DNA of 64,000 bases. Source: Yamagishiella unicocca. Lineage: Eukaryota > Chlorophyta > Chlorophyceae > Chlamydomonadales > Volvocaceae. Positions 24,901 through 36,398 of this stretch are shown here, piece after piece; position 1 is the first letter of the stretch, and every line of letters starts with the position of its first letter. The notes under the pieces are model-generated. The model did no database searches and was not told where the DNA came from. It saw nothing but the letters and a program-made list of their open reading frames with translations. A program made the position numbers and the translations under genes. The stretch covers positions 828,539 to 892,538 of the forward strand of contig BDSL01000034.1 of NCBI GenBank assembly GCA_003116995.1, in the 5' to 3' direction.

Positions 24901-27557
24901 GCAGGAGGGGGGGGTGCAGGGGAGGGTCGGTGGCGCAGGGCGGGGAGAGCACACCCGCTGTCCCCTCAGGAGGCTCCACAGCTGCTGCAGCAACAGCCGG
25001 GTCGCCGCCACCATCCTCCTCGCACCCCCCTCCTCCGAACGCCTGCACCTGCACGCACTTCACGGATGTACGTTCCCTACCTCTCCTCCCTCCCGGCTCC
25101 CGCCTCCCGATACGCTTCCCCCGTCTCCCTCCCCCAATACCCTCCCCCGGCCCAACTTCCCCCTGTCTCCCGCCCCCCCAGGCGAGCCCGAGCTGCTGGA
25201 CGACCTCCGAGACCACTGGGTCGCTCCCAGCCACCGCGGGGAGCGCCGCTTCCTCATCGAACACCTCCAGATGCTGGCCAAGAGCCGCAACTGCAGGTGT
25301 GGGTTAGGCGTAGGAGGGGGAGGGGGAGGCGAAGGGGGTGTGTATAAAAACCGGTTTACGCAACAGGACAGGATAGTTGGCGCATGGTCGTCGGACACCA
25401 AATTTGTGGGCGCATGCTGGAGCACTGGAACTGACTACCGGCAAACCTGTCGAGGCGGCCTGTCGGAGCTGTGTAAAAGAACAGAAATAGAAAAAGAATA
25501 AGCAAAAGCGCGGTGACGTGCATTGGGCGCGGCGCGGCGAGTGGCGGTGCAGCGCGGCGCCCTGCCCGGATACCGACCGTTGTTACCGTAGCGGCGTGAG
25601 ATGCCAGCAGCGAACGTCCTGGACCGTCCCGTGTCTTGAACCGCGCCGCCGTGCCGTTTGGGAAACCGCGGTGGTCGCAAACGCACGCGCACAGCGGCAA
25701 AACAAACCGGACAAGACATACAAAGTCTAAATGCCTAACGGGGGGGAGGGCTGGCTTGCAAAGCATCCCGGGCTTCCCGCACAGTCCTCCTCTCACCTCC
25801 TGCCACCTCTCTCTCACCCCCTCCCTCCTAAACACCCCTCCCACCCCCTCTCCCTCACCTCCTCCTTCCACCCCCTCTCTCTACACCAACTACATTTCCC
25901 CAGTCGCATTACCGGTCCTTTCATTGTAACCCCCTCTCTCTCCCCCCCCTCTCTCCCCCCCCTCTCTCTCCCCCCCCTCTCTCTCCCCCCCTCTCTCTCC
26001 CGCCCCCTCTCTCTCCCCCCTCTCTCTCCCACCCCCTCTCTCTCCCACCCCCTCTCTCTCCCCCCCTCTCTCTCTCCCCCCAGGGTCAGCATCATCAGCG
26101 GCGACGTCCACCTGTGCGGCGCAGGCAACCTGCACAGCTGGCCGCCCAGTCCCTGGAGGCCCCCCGGGCAGGACTGGAGGTTCATGCAGCAGGTGCGTAC
26201 CTGTGGGGGTGCGCCAACATCAAGAATCACGGCAACAATAACAACAATGATTGTAACAATGGCAACAGCGACATAACTGCAAAATGCACGGAGCTGGCGC
26301 CTACTGCTGCCTCTCGATGTCCTGCCCCCTGCTTCACCCATCCTCACACCCCCTGCCTCCGAATCCCCCCCCTGCCCCCCCCCCCCCGGGCTGCCCCTGC
26401 CCTTCCCCTTCACGCCTCCCTACCTCCACCGCGCCCGTCCACCCACCCGCCTGTCGCCTCCCCGACCCCAACCCCGACCCCTTCTCCCCCACGTTTCCTA
26501 GTCGGTTGTACTTTCCAATGCCCACCCACGGCGGGTTCCCGGTCATACCCCCCTCGCCGCAGGTGATCAGCAGCGCCATCGTCAACGCCCCGCCCCCCAC
26601 GGGTCTGGTCCGCGTGCTCCAGTGGTCGGGCCGCGCCGGCCTCACCAACCGCCGCACCCGCAACCACCTGCTGCACACCTTCACGGACCGCCCCACGCGC
26701 ACGCAGCTGCTCAACCTGCGCAACTGGTGTGAAGTGGCGGAGGACGAAAAGGTGGGGAGGGGGGGCGCTGGGGGGCGGGGGGGTGGACGATGGGGGCGGG
26801 GAACGAGTGTGTGTGTGTGGGGGGGGAAGGCTGGGGGCTCCTGGGCGGGGGGCTGGCGGCGCGGAGCGTGTATGTGTGTCGGGGGGGGGGGGTGATGATC
26901 GTGGGGCTGGACATGGGCGCGGAGATGCTGGGGCGGTACGTGCCGTGCCGAGTTAGGGCCCTCACTAGTGAACGGCCCTCCCAACCTTCCCCCCATGCAT
27001 ACACACACATACACATACACATACACACACGCACGCGCACGCGCACACCCCTACCCCACGCGCGCGCACACCGTCGGCTGTAGAACCGCTGTCGGCTGCT
27101 GCTGCAGAGCGGCGACCTGGTCTTCACGCTGCGCGTGGAGCTGGAGGCGGAGCACGGGAGGAGGCGAGGGCACGGAGGGGAGGCCCAGGTGGCGGAGGCC
27201 CCCCCGGGCCAAGCCGGCGGGAGGGGCGGCGCGCAGCCGCTGCGCCGGCTGCTGCGGCGCTGCCTTCCCTGGAGCCGCGAGGGCGGTCAGGGTCGGGGTG
27301 ACGAGGGGGAGGCGAGGTCCACAGTGGGAGCGGCGGCGGCGGCGCCGGCGGCGGCTAGGGAGATGGCTCCGGCTGGTAGCGGTGAAGCGGCCAGCGGCGG
27401 CGGTGGTGGTGGTGGTGGTGGTGGTGGTGATGGCGGCGGGGGTGGTGGCGGCGCGGTCCGCATCCGCGCTTACACACTCCCGGTGCCGCCGCTGCAGGTG
27501 CGGAGGCCGCCGCTGGGGTCGAGGGAACATGCACAGGCGCAGGGAGAGGACTTCTAG
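18975..27557 (+). CDS. PhoD-like metallophosphatase, 5' end not resolved
   Basis: Calcineurin-like phosphoesterase of the eukaryotic PhoD-like group, expected to hydrolyse phosphate esters with bound metals. Exons: 18975-19738 (left edge is an acceptor, no ATG), 20587-20713, 21237-21386, 21749-21871, 23248-23378, 23523-23654, 24790-24884, 25182-25296, 26084-26192, 26563-26751 and 27108-27557; all phases match. The N-terminal beta domain reads AVGPFIRLRGYDD ... WRWAFYSCAGFALDVSPED. Catalytic core: LVGGGDQLYNDDV, the PhoD hallmark TWDDHDIFDGWGSYP, LFQHHTT at the exon 4-5 join, ISGDVHLCGAG (metal-binding histidine) and SSAIVNAPPPTG. The C-terminus holds GAGGAA-rich and poly-Gly low complexity (27400-27440) before the stop at 27557. 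Introns are packed with dispersed motifs. Low-complexity inserts (AAAAAA, GDGDGDGGG) interrupt exon 1 but keep frame. Confidence 0.88.
21961..22049 (-). repeat. Intronic ~90-bp repeat, inverted copy 1
   Basis: Begins GGGGTTTCGAGGAAGACCCG and ends GAGATGCATGCTGGAGAACT plus GGGTTGGGGATAC. Inverted relative to the copy at 15252. Located in intron 4 of the PhoD-like gene. Confidence 0.85.
22814..22925 (-). repeat. Intronic ~110-bp repeat, inverted copy 2
   Basis: GGGGGGTTCGAGGGAAACCC through GAGATGCATGCTGGAGAACT to GATACGAAAGCCGAAGGTCG. Nearly identical to the copy at 23812, which lies in the next-but-one intron. Confidence 0.88.
23812..23926 (-). repeat. Intronic ~110-bp repeat, inverted copy 3
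   Basis: Same arrangement as copy 2 (GGGGGGTTCGAGGGAAACCC ... GATACGAAAGCCAAAGGTCG). High identity between two introns of one gene shows recent spread or local duplication. Confidence 0.88.
25925..26080. repeat. Polypyrimidine tandem repeat (CTCTCTCCCCCC)n
   Basis: About a dozen imperfect 10-13-bp units directly upstream of the acceptor at 26083 in the PhoD-like gene. It acts as an extended polypyrimidine tract. Just left of it is an intron-motif copy, ATTACCGGTCCTTTCATTGT (25909-25928). Confidence 0.88.
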
Positions 27558-28299
27558 CCGGGCGCGGCTTGGCGGGGGTTGGAGGAGGACGACGGGAAGG
27601 AGGGGGAAGAGGAGGAGGAGTGGTGGTGGTGGTGCCGGGGATGGTGTTTGGCGTGCTGAGGTTCGGATGCCTGGGTTCGGTGCCACCCAGGGTCTCAGCC
27701 TCACGGCGACCCCGTGCCCTGGCAGCCGCGTTCAATTTTCAGTTGGGGTCGAGGTCGTTGCCAACTGTAGTTGTCTACCGTTGTTACAACCGAACTCCGG
27801 TCGCTGTGACGTCATTACAACCGCTGAGCGATGTGCGTGCACCGGACCTGGAGAGGGCGGCCTCCCTGGAGCGCCAAGAGGACGCCACGGACCAGACGCC
27901 GGCCGCGTAGGGCGGTGGCTCCTCCACCGCCCGGCAGGGCAGGGCAGGGCCGTTCCGTTGGCCGTGTGCAGGGGGAGCTGAGCTGTGTGTATGCGGGTGA
28001 CTGGGGGGCGGTCTGTACGCGGGTGTGGTGTACCGCTAGATGTTGAAGGTGGGGCCGATCTATGGTGGATGGTGGATCTACCGTGACGATCTGACGAAAG
28101 CTGCCGACCAGGGAACTCATGGTGAGGCAAGGGTTGAGACGCGGGGCAAGAATCCTGTTGACGGTTGGAACCGTTTGGCCCCGCCGGTTGGGCGGCCTCT
28201 CCAAGCAAAAAAAGCCAGGGACGGCTAGGAAAGGAAGCGCATGCATACATTCACCCGACGACCGTTCTTCAGCTCAAACTTTGGGTGTAGGTTCTCGGC
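27558..28299. other. Intergenic: PhoD-like 3' UTR and upstream of the EF-hand gene
   Basis: No coding exon recognised. No TGTAA signal was found in the first 700 bases on the plus strand; the nearest, 28435-28439, falls inside the predicted first exon of the next gene. Confidence 0.45.
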
Positions 28300-30397
28300 A
28301 TGGGTGATGACTACCAGCTCCTCGGTGGGGGTCGGCGGGACATGGACCCACGCGTCAGCCTGCCGCGGCTCAGCCAGGTACAGCTAGTTCTTACGAGTCC
28401 CAACCGCGCCGTGTACTACCAGCCACACGAAAACTGTAAAAGAGGGTACGTACTAGGCTTGGAGTGTGTGGTAGAACTTGAGCCATAGGGCTAATCAGGA
28501 AGCTTTAGCAGGAGTTACTCATTTCGATAGTACCGGCACATGATCATCGGTCCAGTCCTGTCTACCTATCAGATTGATTGGCTGACTGATGGCTGCGTTT
28601 CATTCTCAGCGTCGAGCCAAGGCCCCGCCCGCCGCCTATCGCTGATATCAATCTGTAAAAATTCTCAATTACGCATTCACGCTTCATTCGTACTAGTTAG
28701 CGTGTTTGTCCGCAGCCTTAGATCGCTCAGTACCTGCGGCAAGCCGCCGGGTCCGGAGGGTGGCACGCTGCACAGGTAGGGCTGTATGCGCCCTAGCTTA
28801 AGCTTCCTCCATCCAGGTAGCCGCCTCATCCTCTCCGGGCCGCCAGATGGCCGCGGCCACCTCCTCACGAGCACCCCTGGCGCTGGCGCTGCTCCTCCTA
28901 GCGGTGGTCGTTCGGACTGCTTAACTGTTGACCCCCTTCTGTCTAGCAGGCAGCTGTACAGTAAGCGACCGGACTGGTCAACCTGCAACGAGCATGCTTT
29001 GTTAATTACCGGTTCACCGTGCAGCGAGCAAACATTCATATTACGCCGTTAGAATTTTCTGGATGCATATTTGCAATGGTCCCTATCGACACATGTCGCG
29101 AGCAAGGTCAATGGACAGCGAACAAGGGTCTAGCTGTTCAGGGCTGCAGCACCACGTTGACTTCCGAAATGAGAGCGCTCCAAGGACATAACTGGGCTAT
29201 TGTAAACACTGTAAGTCAGGATTTTCATGTGACACTATTAATGTACAGTAATGTGTACCGCCTTCCTACCTTATGGACGTACTATACTGAACGGGCGATT
29301 GGCTTCAAGATTTTGAAGCCAATCGCCCGTTCACAATACAATATATATTGCTCTCCTGCACGCACGCAGGAATAACTTCTATGCCCCAATTTTCCATCAT
29401 CCAGAAATCGAATCACACTTATTCTCGTGTTTTATTTATATATAGGCCTGTGGACGGTACACAAAAAAGGTCTTCTGACCCCAGATCCAACTGAGGGGTA
29501 TAACTTCTGTTTGAGGTGAGGACATGGAGGGTCTATCTCCCCATCGACTTGAAGATCGAAATCTTTGATCGGTGGAGCTCTATCTAGGCTAGGTATGTAG
29601 AAGGTGAGCTTCGTTCATGCGGATGCATGGCGCAGCGCGTTTGTCCACTACGTCCGCGATACGCAACACCTGAGGTGTCCTTCCTTGCTTGACCGTGACC
29701 TACGTACCTTGGATGCCTGCAGACAAGTAAGTCACGGTGGACATACGCCGACCTTCGCGCGCCTACGTACCTGCCAGCAGTTCGCCATGAGCCGCCAGTG
29801 GACGGCATCACAGCGGGAGCGCGCAATGACTGAAAGCACCCGGATTTTCAACAACTTCACGAAGCCTGTGCAGCTACATCTGCGAGAACTCTTCGTCATG
29901 GGAGACTCGGACTGTGACGGTGCATGGACGCGCGAGGACGTCGTGCGCTTTCTCAGGTGTGTTTGGTGAGCGAGATAACGTCTGCCATTGTTTATTTCAT
30001 TAGCACTCGGCCAATGCTCGTCGTCAGCAGAACTATCTCTCACACGTCGAGTCAGCAGGGGCTGTATAAGTATTAAGGTTGCCCTACCTTCCCGCCCCGC
30101 TGTGGCAGAGATGATGTGTCAGATGATGTGTCAGACTCGACAGTGCAGCGGATCTGGGACCTGGTGGACCTCGACGGGAATGGCCGCCTGGACTTCTTTG
30201 ATTGATCCACATCGCCCGAAGTTGCGGGAAAGGGTGAGTCCATATCTCCTGCTAAGCACACACAGTGAGGGGCCTGACGGGGATGTAGAACCCTAACACT
30301 CGCTGATCGGCGTCTGCACTTCCCGCGCAGCCGCTGCGATTACTGCAATGAGGTCATCCTTGATGACATGTGGGCCTGCCGCGCCTGCTGCGCCCAG
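28300..30397 (+). pseudogene. EF-hand / Cys-rich protein gene, broken by a base loss and a LINE insertion
   Basis: Best-supported exons: 29601-29726, 29778-29956, 30109-30233 and 30331 to about 30397. They encode VSFVHADAWRSAFVHYVRD, then an EF-hand (loop DSDCDGAWTRED), a second EF-hand (loop DLDGNGRLDFFD) and a Cys-rich end RCDYCNEVILDDMWACRACC. A likely first exon is 28300-28447 (ATG, MGDDYQLLGGGRRDMDPRVS, perfect donor GTACGT); exons between 28600 and 29200 are less certain. Two lesions are visible. The second EF-hand runs into TGA at 30204-30206, where one extra base would restore W-IHIARSCGKG before the donor at 30234. The Cys-rich exon is then cut by the Dualen-like element near 30397. 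The downstream remainder was not found. Function: presumably Ca2+ binding; family unnamed. Confidence 0.68.
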
Positions 30398-30399
30398 TA

Positions 30400-33212
30400 C
30401 CTCCCTTCCTACCCGGCCCAACAACCACAGACCCATTCACGCTCCACAGCCTGAAAGACCCGCGGAGCCATAGCCTCCTCGCCTCTATAGCTGACCCAAC
30501 AAACTTCCAAACGTGCATAACACACCTGTCCCGCAACAAGGCGCCAGGACCCGATGGGATCCCAAACGAGCTCCTGAAAGCGCTACCGGCCGAGGTGCAT
30601 GCCGCTATGCACGACCTAATGCTAGTCATGTGGGTTAAAGCAGAGACCCCGCGCGAGTGGACCACCTCTACCACGGTTCTGTTACCTAAGCCCGGCGATC
30701 CCGCAACCCTCAACAACTACCGCCCCATCGCACTCGCCAACACAACCTACAAACTCTGGACTAGCCTCCTCACCGTCGCCATAGGAGACGTGGCGGCAGC
30801 ACTCAACCTGTTCAGCGAGGCACAGGAAGGGTTCCTGGCCTACCGCAACACCGAACGTCAGATGCTAAACCTCATACCGTACACGCCATTGAGGACTCGG
30901 CACTAACACGGCAGGACCTGTATGCCGCATACATAGATTTCAGCAGTGCATTCAATACCATCTCACATGACCTACTCCTACAGGTCATGTGGGACCTAGG
31001 CCTACCAGAAGACCTTATCCTCATAATTCGCAACCTGTACGCACGCACGCACGCACGGCAGTCCGTACCGAGCATGGGACCACCAACCCCATCCACATCG
31101 AACGAGGCACTGTACAGGGAGACACACTGTCCCCGGTCCTGTTCATAATCTTTATCGAACCTATGCTACGATGGCTACATGCCGGCGGCTGCGGCTACCA
31201 CTACGGATGCCTTGACAAGAACGAGAACATCCGTTATAACTGCAGTTCTGCGGCATACGCAGATGACCTCGCCGTACTGGCCACCAACCCACAAGACCTC
31301 CAAACCCAGTGCGACAAGATCAGCCAATACGCCGCCTGGGCCGGCATGAAGGTGAACAACAAAAAGTGTGCGGTCACCGGAATCCTACACAAGCGTGCCG
31401 GCCACGACATGTCAATCAAGGGCCCCACGTGTGAACGCACGCTGAAATCAATCCTTTGTGACAAAATTAAAATCGGCAGCAAATTGGTACCCTACACCCC
31501 CCCAACGGACCCCTACAAGTACCTCGGGGTGAACGTCACACTTACGCTCAACTGGGGGCCCCACCTCCGCTACGTAAGCCAAGCCGTGACAGGAAAAGGC
31601 ACCCAGCTGCTGTCCTGCATGGCGTCACCCGACCAGCACCTACGTGTCCTCCAAACGTGCATCCAGTCGGTGGTGGCGTACAGCTTTCCCACTATGGCGT
31701 ACACCCCAAATGATATCCGAATGCTAGATGCAATGATCGCCAGGATAGCCAAAAAGTGCTACTACATAACACCCAGCTTCCCAACACGAGCTATCCTCCA
31801 CCCAACAGAGATGTACGGCCTAGGCGTGGGCTCACTGCTGCCCACCTATGTGCAACACTCGACCCGAGTGCTCGTCCTGGCACTCAATGACCCAGGGCGC
31901 CTAGGGGTGGTCACCCGTGCCATGCTCAAGCTACAGCACGACTATGCGGGACCCCAGCCTATGCACCGCCTTGCAGGCGCCAGCTGCTACTATGTAACCC
32001 TAAAACAGCTATCGCTGGCAAGGGAGAGCGGGATCACCATCACGGCCGCCGGTCAGCCCTATGCCCCAGAAATCAACACCCTATATGAGGCGGTCCAGCT
32101 AGCGAGGGGTCGGGCCGACGCCCAACTCCCACTGCCCTATCGGTATGTTATGCCCCTAGTGGAGCTTGGCCTAGATCTGCAATCTCTGGTGGACCAGAAC
32201 ACCGGGGCCCACCTCATCACCAGTGCCGAACTGCAGAACCTCTTCATCAACAAAACCAGGATCCAACACCGGCACAAAGTTGCACTCAACTGCCTTAGCC
32301 TTGCGCTCAGCGCACACTGTGATCCCCTTGAATGGGGCAAAGACATGGACCCCAAACGCTATGCCAGCGCGGCACCCCTAGGGGACAGGCGCCTCCGGCG
32401 GATACCAGACGTGCCTGCATTTGCTGGCTTGCTATCCAAATCGCGCGTGCCCAACGCTGCCGTCATGCCCTCTATGGACCCACATACCCTGCGCACCCAC
32501 CGCAGGTGGGGTAGTGCCAGGAGAGCACGGGGCCAGGCGCCCGCAAACTGCCCCAATGCCAGAGGCCACGGGAGCACAATACCCCCGACATGGCATCGCC
32601 GTAAACCCGACTCCAAACGGGCCCCGAGGTACCGACCACCAGGACCCACCATCGCCTCAACAAGAGACCTCCCGGCGGGGGCGCAAGCGCAAAGGTGTTA
32701 CAGCCCGGCAGGAAGAACTCATCGCCAAAAGCACGCGGTGTGATAACAATAAGACACGCACGGCCAAGGCCAGAATCCATGATGTACCGGCACTTGTGCA
32801 GCTCCATGCCGAAGAAGAAGGGAAACCTGCAACACAGTGGGCCCGCCTGTGGGCCGGCACCGACGATGATGTGGCCGCTTTCTGGCGGGCGGTCCTGGAA
32901 GATATGCGGCCCCATGTCAAAAGCCTGGGGCGAAGGCAACAGCCGACACAGACGCACGCACCGCAATTACAACTTACCGACCGGGATGGTGATGAGGGAA
33001 GATGGGACGCTGACCCTATCCACGAACCCACCGACGCAGAGGGCATCCCACTCCTAAACACGGCAGACATACATGAGGCCCTGCCCCCACTAGCTGAAGC
33101 AGCGACTCCGCAGGCAGCCCGCCCGCTGGGCGAGCCATGGGAGCCATGGCGCGTCGTCGCAAGGGTGCAAATCCTGGCGACCAAATACCCTGGCCGGGCA
33201 TGGGCGACATGA
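30400..33212 (+). pseudogene. Dualen-like reverse transcriptase region (frameshifted)
   Basis: Frame 1 to ~30875 carries NKAPGPDGIPNELL and NNYRPIALANTTYK. After a shift comes LYAAYIDFSSAFNTISHDLL (the YIDF...F catalytic motif A) and, after a second shift in an (ACGC)n run, RGTVQGDTLSPVLFIIFIEP, SSAAYADDLAVLA (catalytic YADD) and YLGVNVTL (thumb). The frame ending at 32743 is followed in another frame to 33212 by a polar linker (KARIHDVPALVQLHAEEEGK). All RT motifs are recognisable but not in one frame. Confidence 0.85.
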
Positions 33213-35665
33213 CGGCAGAACACCAACTTACATATGACCTGTACCGCGACACAGAAGTCATCAGCGAGGTCGTAGCCGGCCCATTCACAGTCAGGCATAC
33301 CACTACAGCGGCCGCCACCAAGAAGGCTCGTAAGCAAGCGAACCGGAAGAGGCGGCACGCTGATAATCACCCGGAGTGGCAGGATGGCGACCCGGCAACC
33401 ACCCAGGGCGCCAGCAGCCACGAAACCCAATACACAGTCGCATGGCCGCACTCGATCATCCCGCTCTCTGTCCTGCGGGCATACGTTCGACAAGGATACA
33501 CCTACGAAAGCGTCCAGGAAGTGCAGGACGAGCTAGGACCGCACCTCGACAAATATTTCCGCAAGGTCACCTGGAAAACCTCCGACATGGCACTCTGGAA
33601 CCTGGAAAGGGACCCGAATTTCCCCGCGGCACTGCAGCGATACAAGGCCGCCCGCAACACACCAAGAAACCCCAGGCCAACCCGCCCGGCCCCAGCGAGA
33701 GACCAATCTCTCACCAACGCCCAAAAGCAGGGCCGGTGGGACCCGCCTGACGAACACGCGGCGACCCGGAAGCGCACCCTACGGGGCAACACCACCATCA
33801 ACACTATATCCCAGAACCCGTACTTGGATGTGTATCCCCCAGGCCGGTACACCATCCAATTGGGGACGCGTGCACCCTTAGCAACAAGGCTTGTAGCCGG
33901 CACGGAATACACAGCGCACGTGTACGACCCGCGTGGGGTGTGCGTGGGCCGCCTCACCGCAGCCCGGCTACACCTCCTCCGTGCACGCTGGCAGCACATG
34001 AAGGACCGGACGCCCGAGCTCCACTGCAGCCTCACCGCCCAGGGCGGATTCGAAGAGGATGTAGCCCGCCTCCTGCACCAAAGTCAAGCGGGGGCAGACG
34101 GCAGGAAAGGGAAGTCTACACCCCGCTCGGAGACCACGCTCAATGTCTCCCTAAGCGGGCACCTAGTGAGCGCCCTGCGCAACCTCCAGGCTGGACATGT
34201 GACGGAGCGGTTTGCCTCCCCACTCAACAGCCTGGGCGCGGCCGACTGCTACTTCAGTCGCCACAGCGAAGACCAGCTTTTCGGGGCGTGCACAGAAGGC
34301 TACAGCCACCGCTTCACCGGCCTATCCATGGCACACCCGGACCCTACCCCAGAAAGTGCCAAACGAGCCCTTGGCTGGGCCATCGCCAGTGCTGAAACAG
34401 TGGGAACTTCCCCTGAACCCACCGTCACCCTTATCGCCCTCCCATATGACCGAACGGGCCCGTACACGCACCTCACCGAGAGCGCACTAGTCCACCGCCT
34501 CGCCCAGCTGTGGGACGGCGACCTCTCCAGCCTAACCACTGGTGATGGCACAGCCTCCAGCGCCCCGCGATATGCTCGCGGAATCGACATCCTGTTAGTG
34601 GCCAGTAGCACAGGCTTAGAAGCCTTCAATAATTGCGCATGGAAACAACTCCGCACGACCCTAATGCAAAGCGGGGACGGCGTTAAACAACTCGCACCCA
34701 CGCGTATAGAGCAAAAGCAAGGAGAATCGGACAAGCACTGGTGTTGCTGGAGAGCCCGGAAGAGGGCTAAGGAACTACGTGCGCAGCCGCCCAGCGCGCC
34801 GACACTCACGGTATGCATCGCGGCAACCGACGCGCACGAACGCCCGATTCGGACGGACTTCCCCGCCACCCTGGGCCTCCAATATGACGCTGACAGCATC
34901 ACCTGGACCGATGGTAGCTGCCTTAAGCCCGACGAGGAAGGAGGGCCGCAGCGCACTGGGGCCGCCTACTACAAAGCTGGGAAGACAACCCACGTAAACC
35001 CCAACGGTATCGACTATACGAACACTATCCAAAGAGCTGAACTAGCAGCCATCAGGGCCGCTCTCGCCGACCCAGAGGTGCAGGAACAGCACCGGGCTAC
35101 TATTGCTACCGATAGCATTGCCTCACTCTACCTAATAAGGCGTGCAATTAATGCGCCAGAAAAGCTACACATTTCCAAGCACAGAGCACTACTACTATCG
35201 ATAGTCGACCTGCTCCGAAACTACGCCGAGGCCGGCACTAAGATACACCTGCTGCACGTACGTTCTCATACTGGGCTCCACGGAAATGACATGGCAGACG
35301 CTGGAGCCACGGCTATGGCATCCGGAGAAGTCGCTGCTGATATAATAGAGGAAGCTGACAACGAGGGATACCGCCACATCCACTGGGCGGCACGCAGCAG
35401 GGACACCCGTTTTGTGTCGGACCTGAATAGGGGACTCCTAAAGCATCTCCCGTCAGAGACGTACGGCGGTTACACCAAGGACCCCCAGTCAACCACACGC
35501 TGGAGGGAGGCTGCCCCCGAACTCTCCGCCCGATTCAGCAACGCCTATCTCACCACACACCGTATGGGCCACTGGCTCACAAAGCAGGTCCTGTACGCGC
35601 GCTATGGGTACCTATACAATGCCCGACTCAAACAGCTCTACGGCCGAGGCGGGGACGGATGGTAA
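33137..35665 (+). CDS. Dualen-like linker plus RNase H domain (open frame inside a dead element)
   Basis: An 840-codon open stretch. The first two thirds have no recognised domain. From about 34890 an RNase H domain shows its acidic residues in order: ITWTDGSC (Asp), QRAELAAIRAAL (Glu), IATDSIASLYL (Asp), HVRSHTGLHGNDMADAGA (His/Asp). The frame ends at 35665 by a shift just before the Cys/His finger. Long uninterrupted coding shows the copy is not very old. Confidence 0.82.
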   Translation: MGAMARRRKGANPGDQIPWPGMGDMTAEHQLTYDLYRDTEVISEVVAGPFTVRHTTTAAATKKARKQANRKRRHADNHPEWQDGDPATTQGASSHETQYTVAWPHSIIPLSVLRAYVRQGYTYESVQEVQDELGPHLDKYFRKVTWKTSDMALWNLERDPNFPAALQRYKAARNTPRNPRPTRPAPARDQSLTNAQKQGRWDPPDEHAATRKRTLRGNTTINTISQNPYLDVYPPGRYTIQLGTRAPLATRLVAGTEYTAHVYDPRGVCVGRLTAARLHLLRARWQHMKDRTPELHCSLTAQGGFEEDVARLLHQSQAGADGRKGKSTPRSETTLNVSLSGHLVSALRNLQAGHVTERFASPLNSLGAADCYFSRHSEDQLFGACTEGYSHRFTGLSMAHPDPTPESAKRALGWAIASAETVGTSPEPTVTLIALPYDRTGPYTHLTESALVHRLAQLWDGDLSSLTTGDGTASSAPRYARGIDILLVASSTGLEAFNNCAWKQLRTTLMQSGDGVKQLAPTRIEQKQGESDKHWCCWRARKRAKELRAQPPSAPTLTVCIAATDAHERPIRTDFPATLGLQYDADSITWTDGSCLKPDEEGGPQRTGAAYYKAGKTTHVNPNGIDYTNTIQRAELAAIRAALADPEVQEQHRATIATDSIASLYLIRRAINAPEKLHISKHRALLLSIVDLLRNYAEAGTKIHLLHVRSHTGLHGNDMADAGATAMASGEVAADIIEEADNEGYRHIHWAARSRDTRFVSDLNRGLLKHLPSETYGGYTKDPQSTTRWREAAPELSARFSNAYLTTHRMGHWLTKQVLYARYGYLYNARLKQLYGRGGDGW

Positions 35666-36377
35666 ACGCCCCCTCTGCCGCCACAGCCGGGAAGGCCCCA
35701 CAACTGACTCCGGCAGTCACATCCTCGGGGGCTGCCATCACAAAACTATGGTAGGGGCGTACATTAACCGACATAACAGCGCCGTACGGGCAGTCGCTGC
35801 ATGCCTGCACAACGGCAACAAAGGAGGAGGCCTTATGGTCATGGATGCAGGAAGGGCAGAAGAGCTCCCTGAATACTGTGCGGGAGACAGGCCACCGCTC
35901 TGGATGCTCACGGAAACCGACCGGCGAGACCCCAACATCAGCAAAATGCGCCTGGACATCATGTTCATCCCTAACCTACCCAGAAACAGAATCCCAAGAA
36001 ACGCTACTACCTGCCGATTGCCTGGACCCAAGAACCAATACCCTGTGTACATCATTGAGGTAGGCTACACCAGCGACCTGAACCACTCGGACAAATGTAC
36101 GGAGAAAACCATTCAGCACAAGAAACTTTCCGACGCCCTGGAGCGAGCGGGCTGGTCAGTGCACTACACCAGGAATGAGGTAATCACCCTAGGTGCCACT
36201 GGCACCATCCCCAATACGGTCAAGCCACTACTCCAAACCCTGGGAGCCAGCGCTGAACAAGCCAACAAATGCTGCCTACACCTCCACCAACATGCGGTGG
36301 TTAGCGCCGGCGCCATCATCAAGAACCGCCAAGTGCTGGAAAACGGACCGCAGCAGGGAGCCAGGGGGGTGGGCTAA
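35650..36377 (+). CDS. Dualen-like C-terminal CCHC finger and PD-(D/E)XK endonuclease
   Basis: Starts in frame at GKRPLCRHSREG, a Cys/His finger completed by DSGSHILGGCHH. The nuclease core reads MRLDIMFIPNL ... VYIIEVGYTSDLNHSDKC ... KTIQHKKL, giving the D...E-x-G/K pattern of the restriction-like endonucleases of R2- and Dualen-type LINEs. It would nick target DNA for target-primed reverse transcription. Stop at 36377, followed by the 3' UTR. Confidence 0.75.
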
Positions 36378-36398
36378 GGGTAACTTTTTGTCCCCACA

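Noticed and set aside
26790..27083. Frames rich in Val-Cys and Thr-His near 26.8-27.1 kb
   Set aside because: Derived from GT- and CA-rich low-complexity intron sequence between PhoD exons 10 and 11.
27135..27557. Independent gene starting at 27135
   Set aside because: The first codon is GTG within the last PhoD exon, which begins at the acceptor at 27107.
35604..36377. Dualen endonuclease frame as a separate host nuclease gene
   Set aside because: It is collinear with RT and RNase H on the same strand, follows by a simple frameshift, and is directly followed by the LINE tail.
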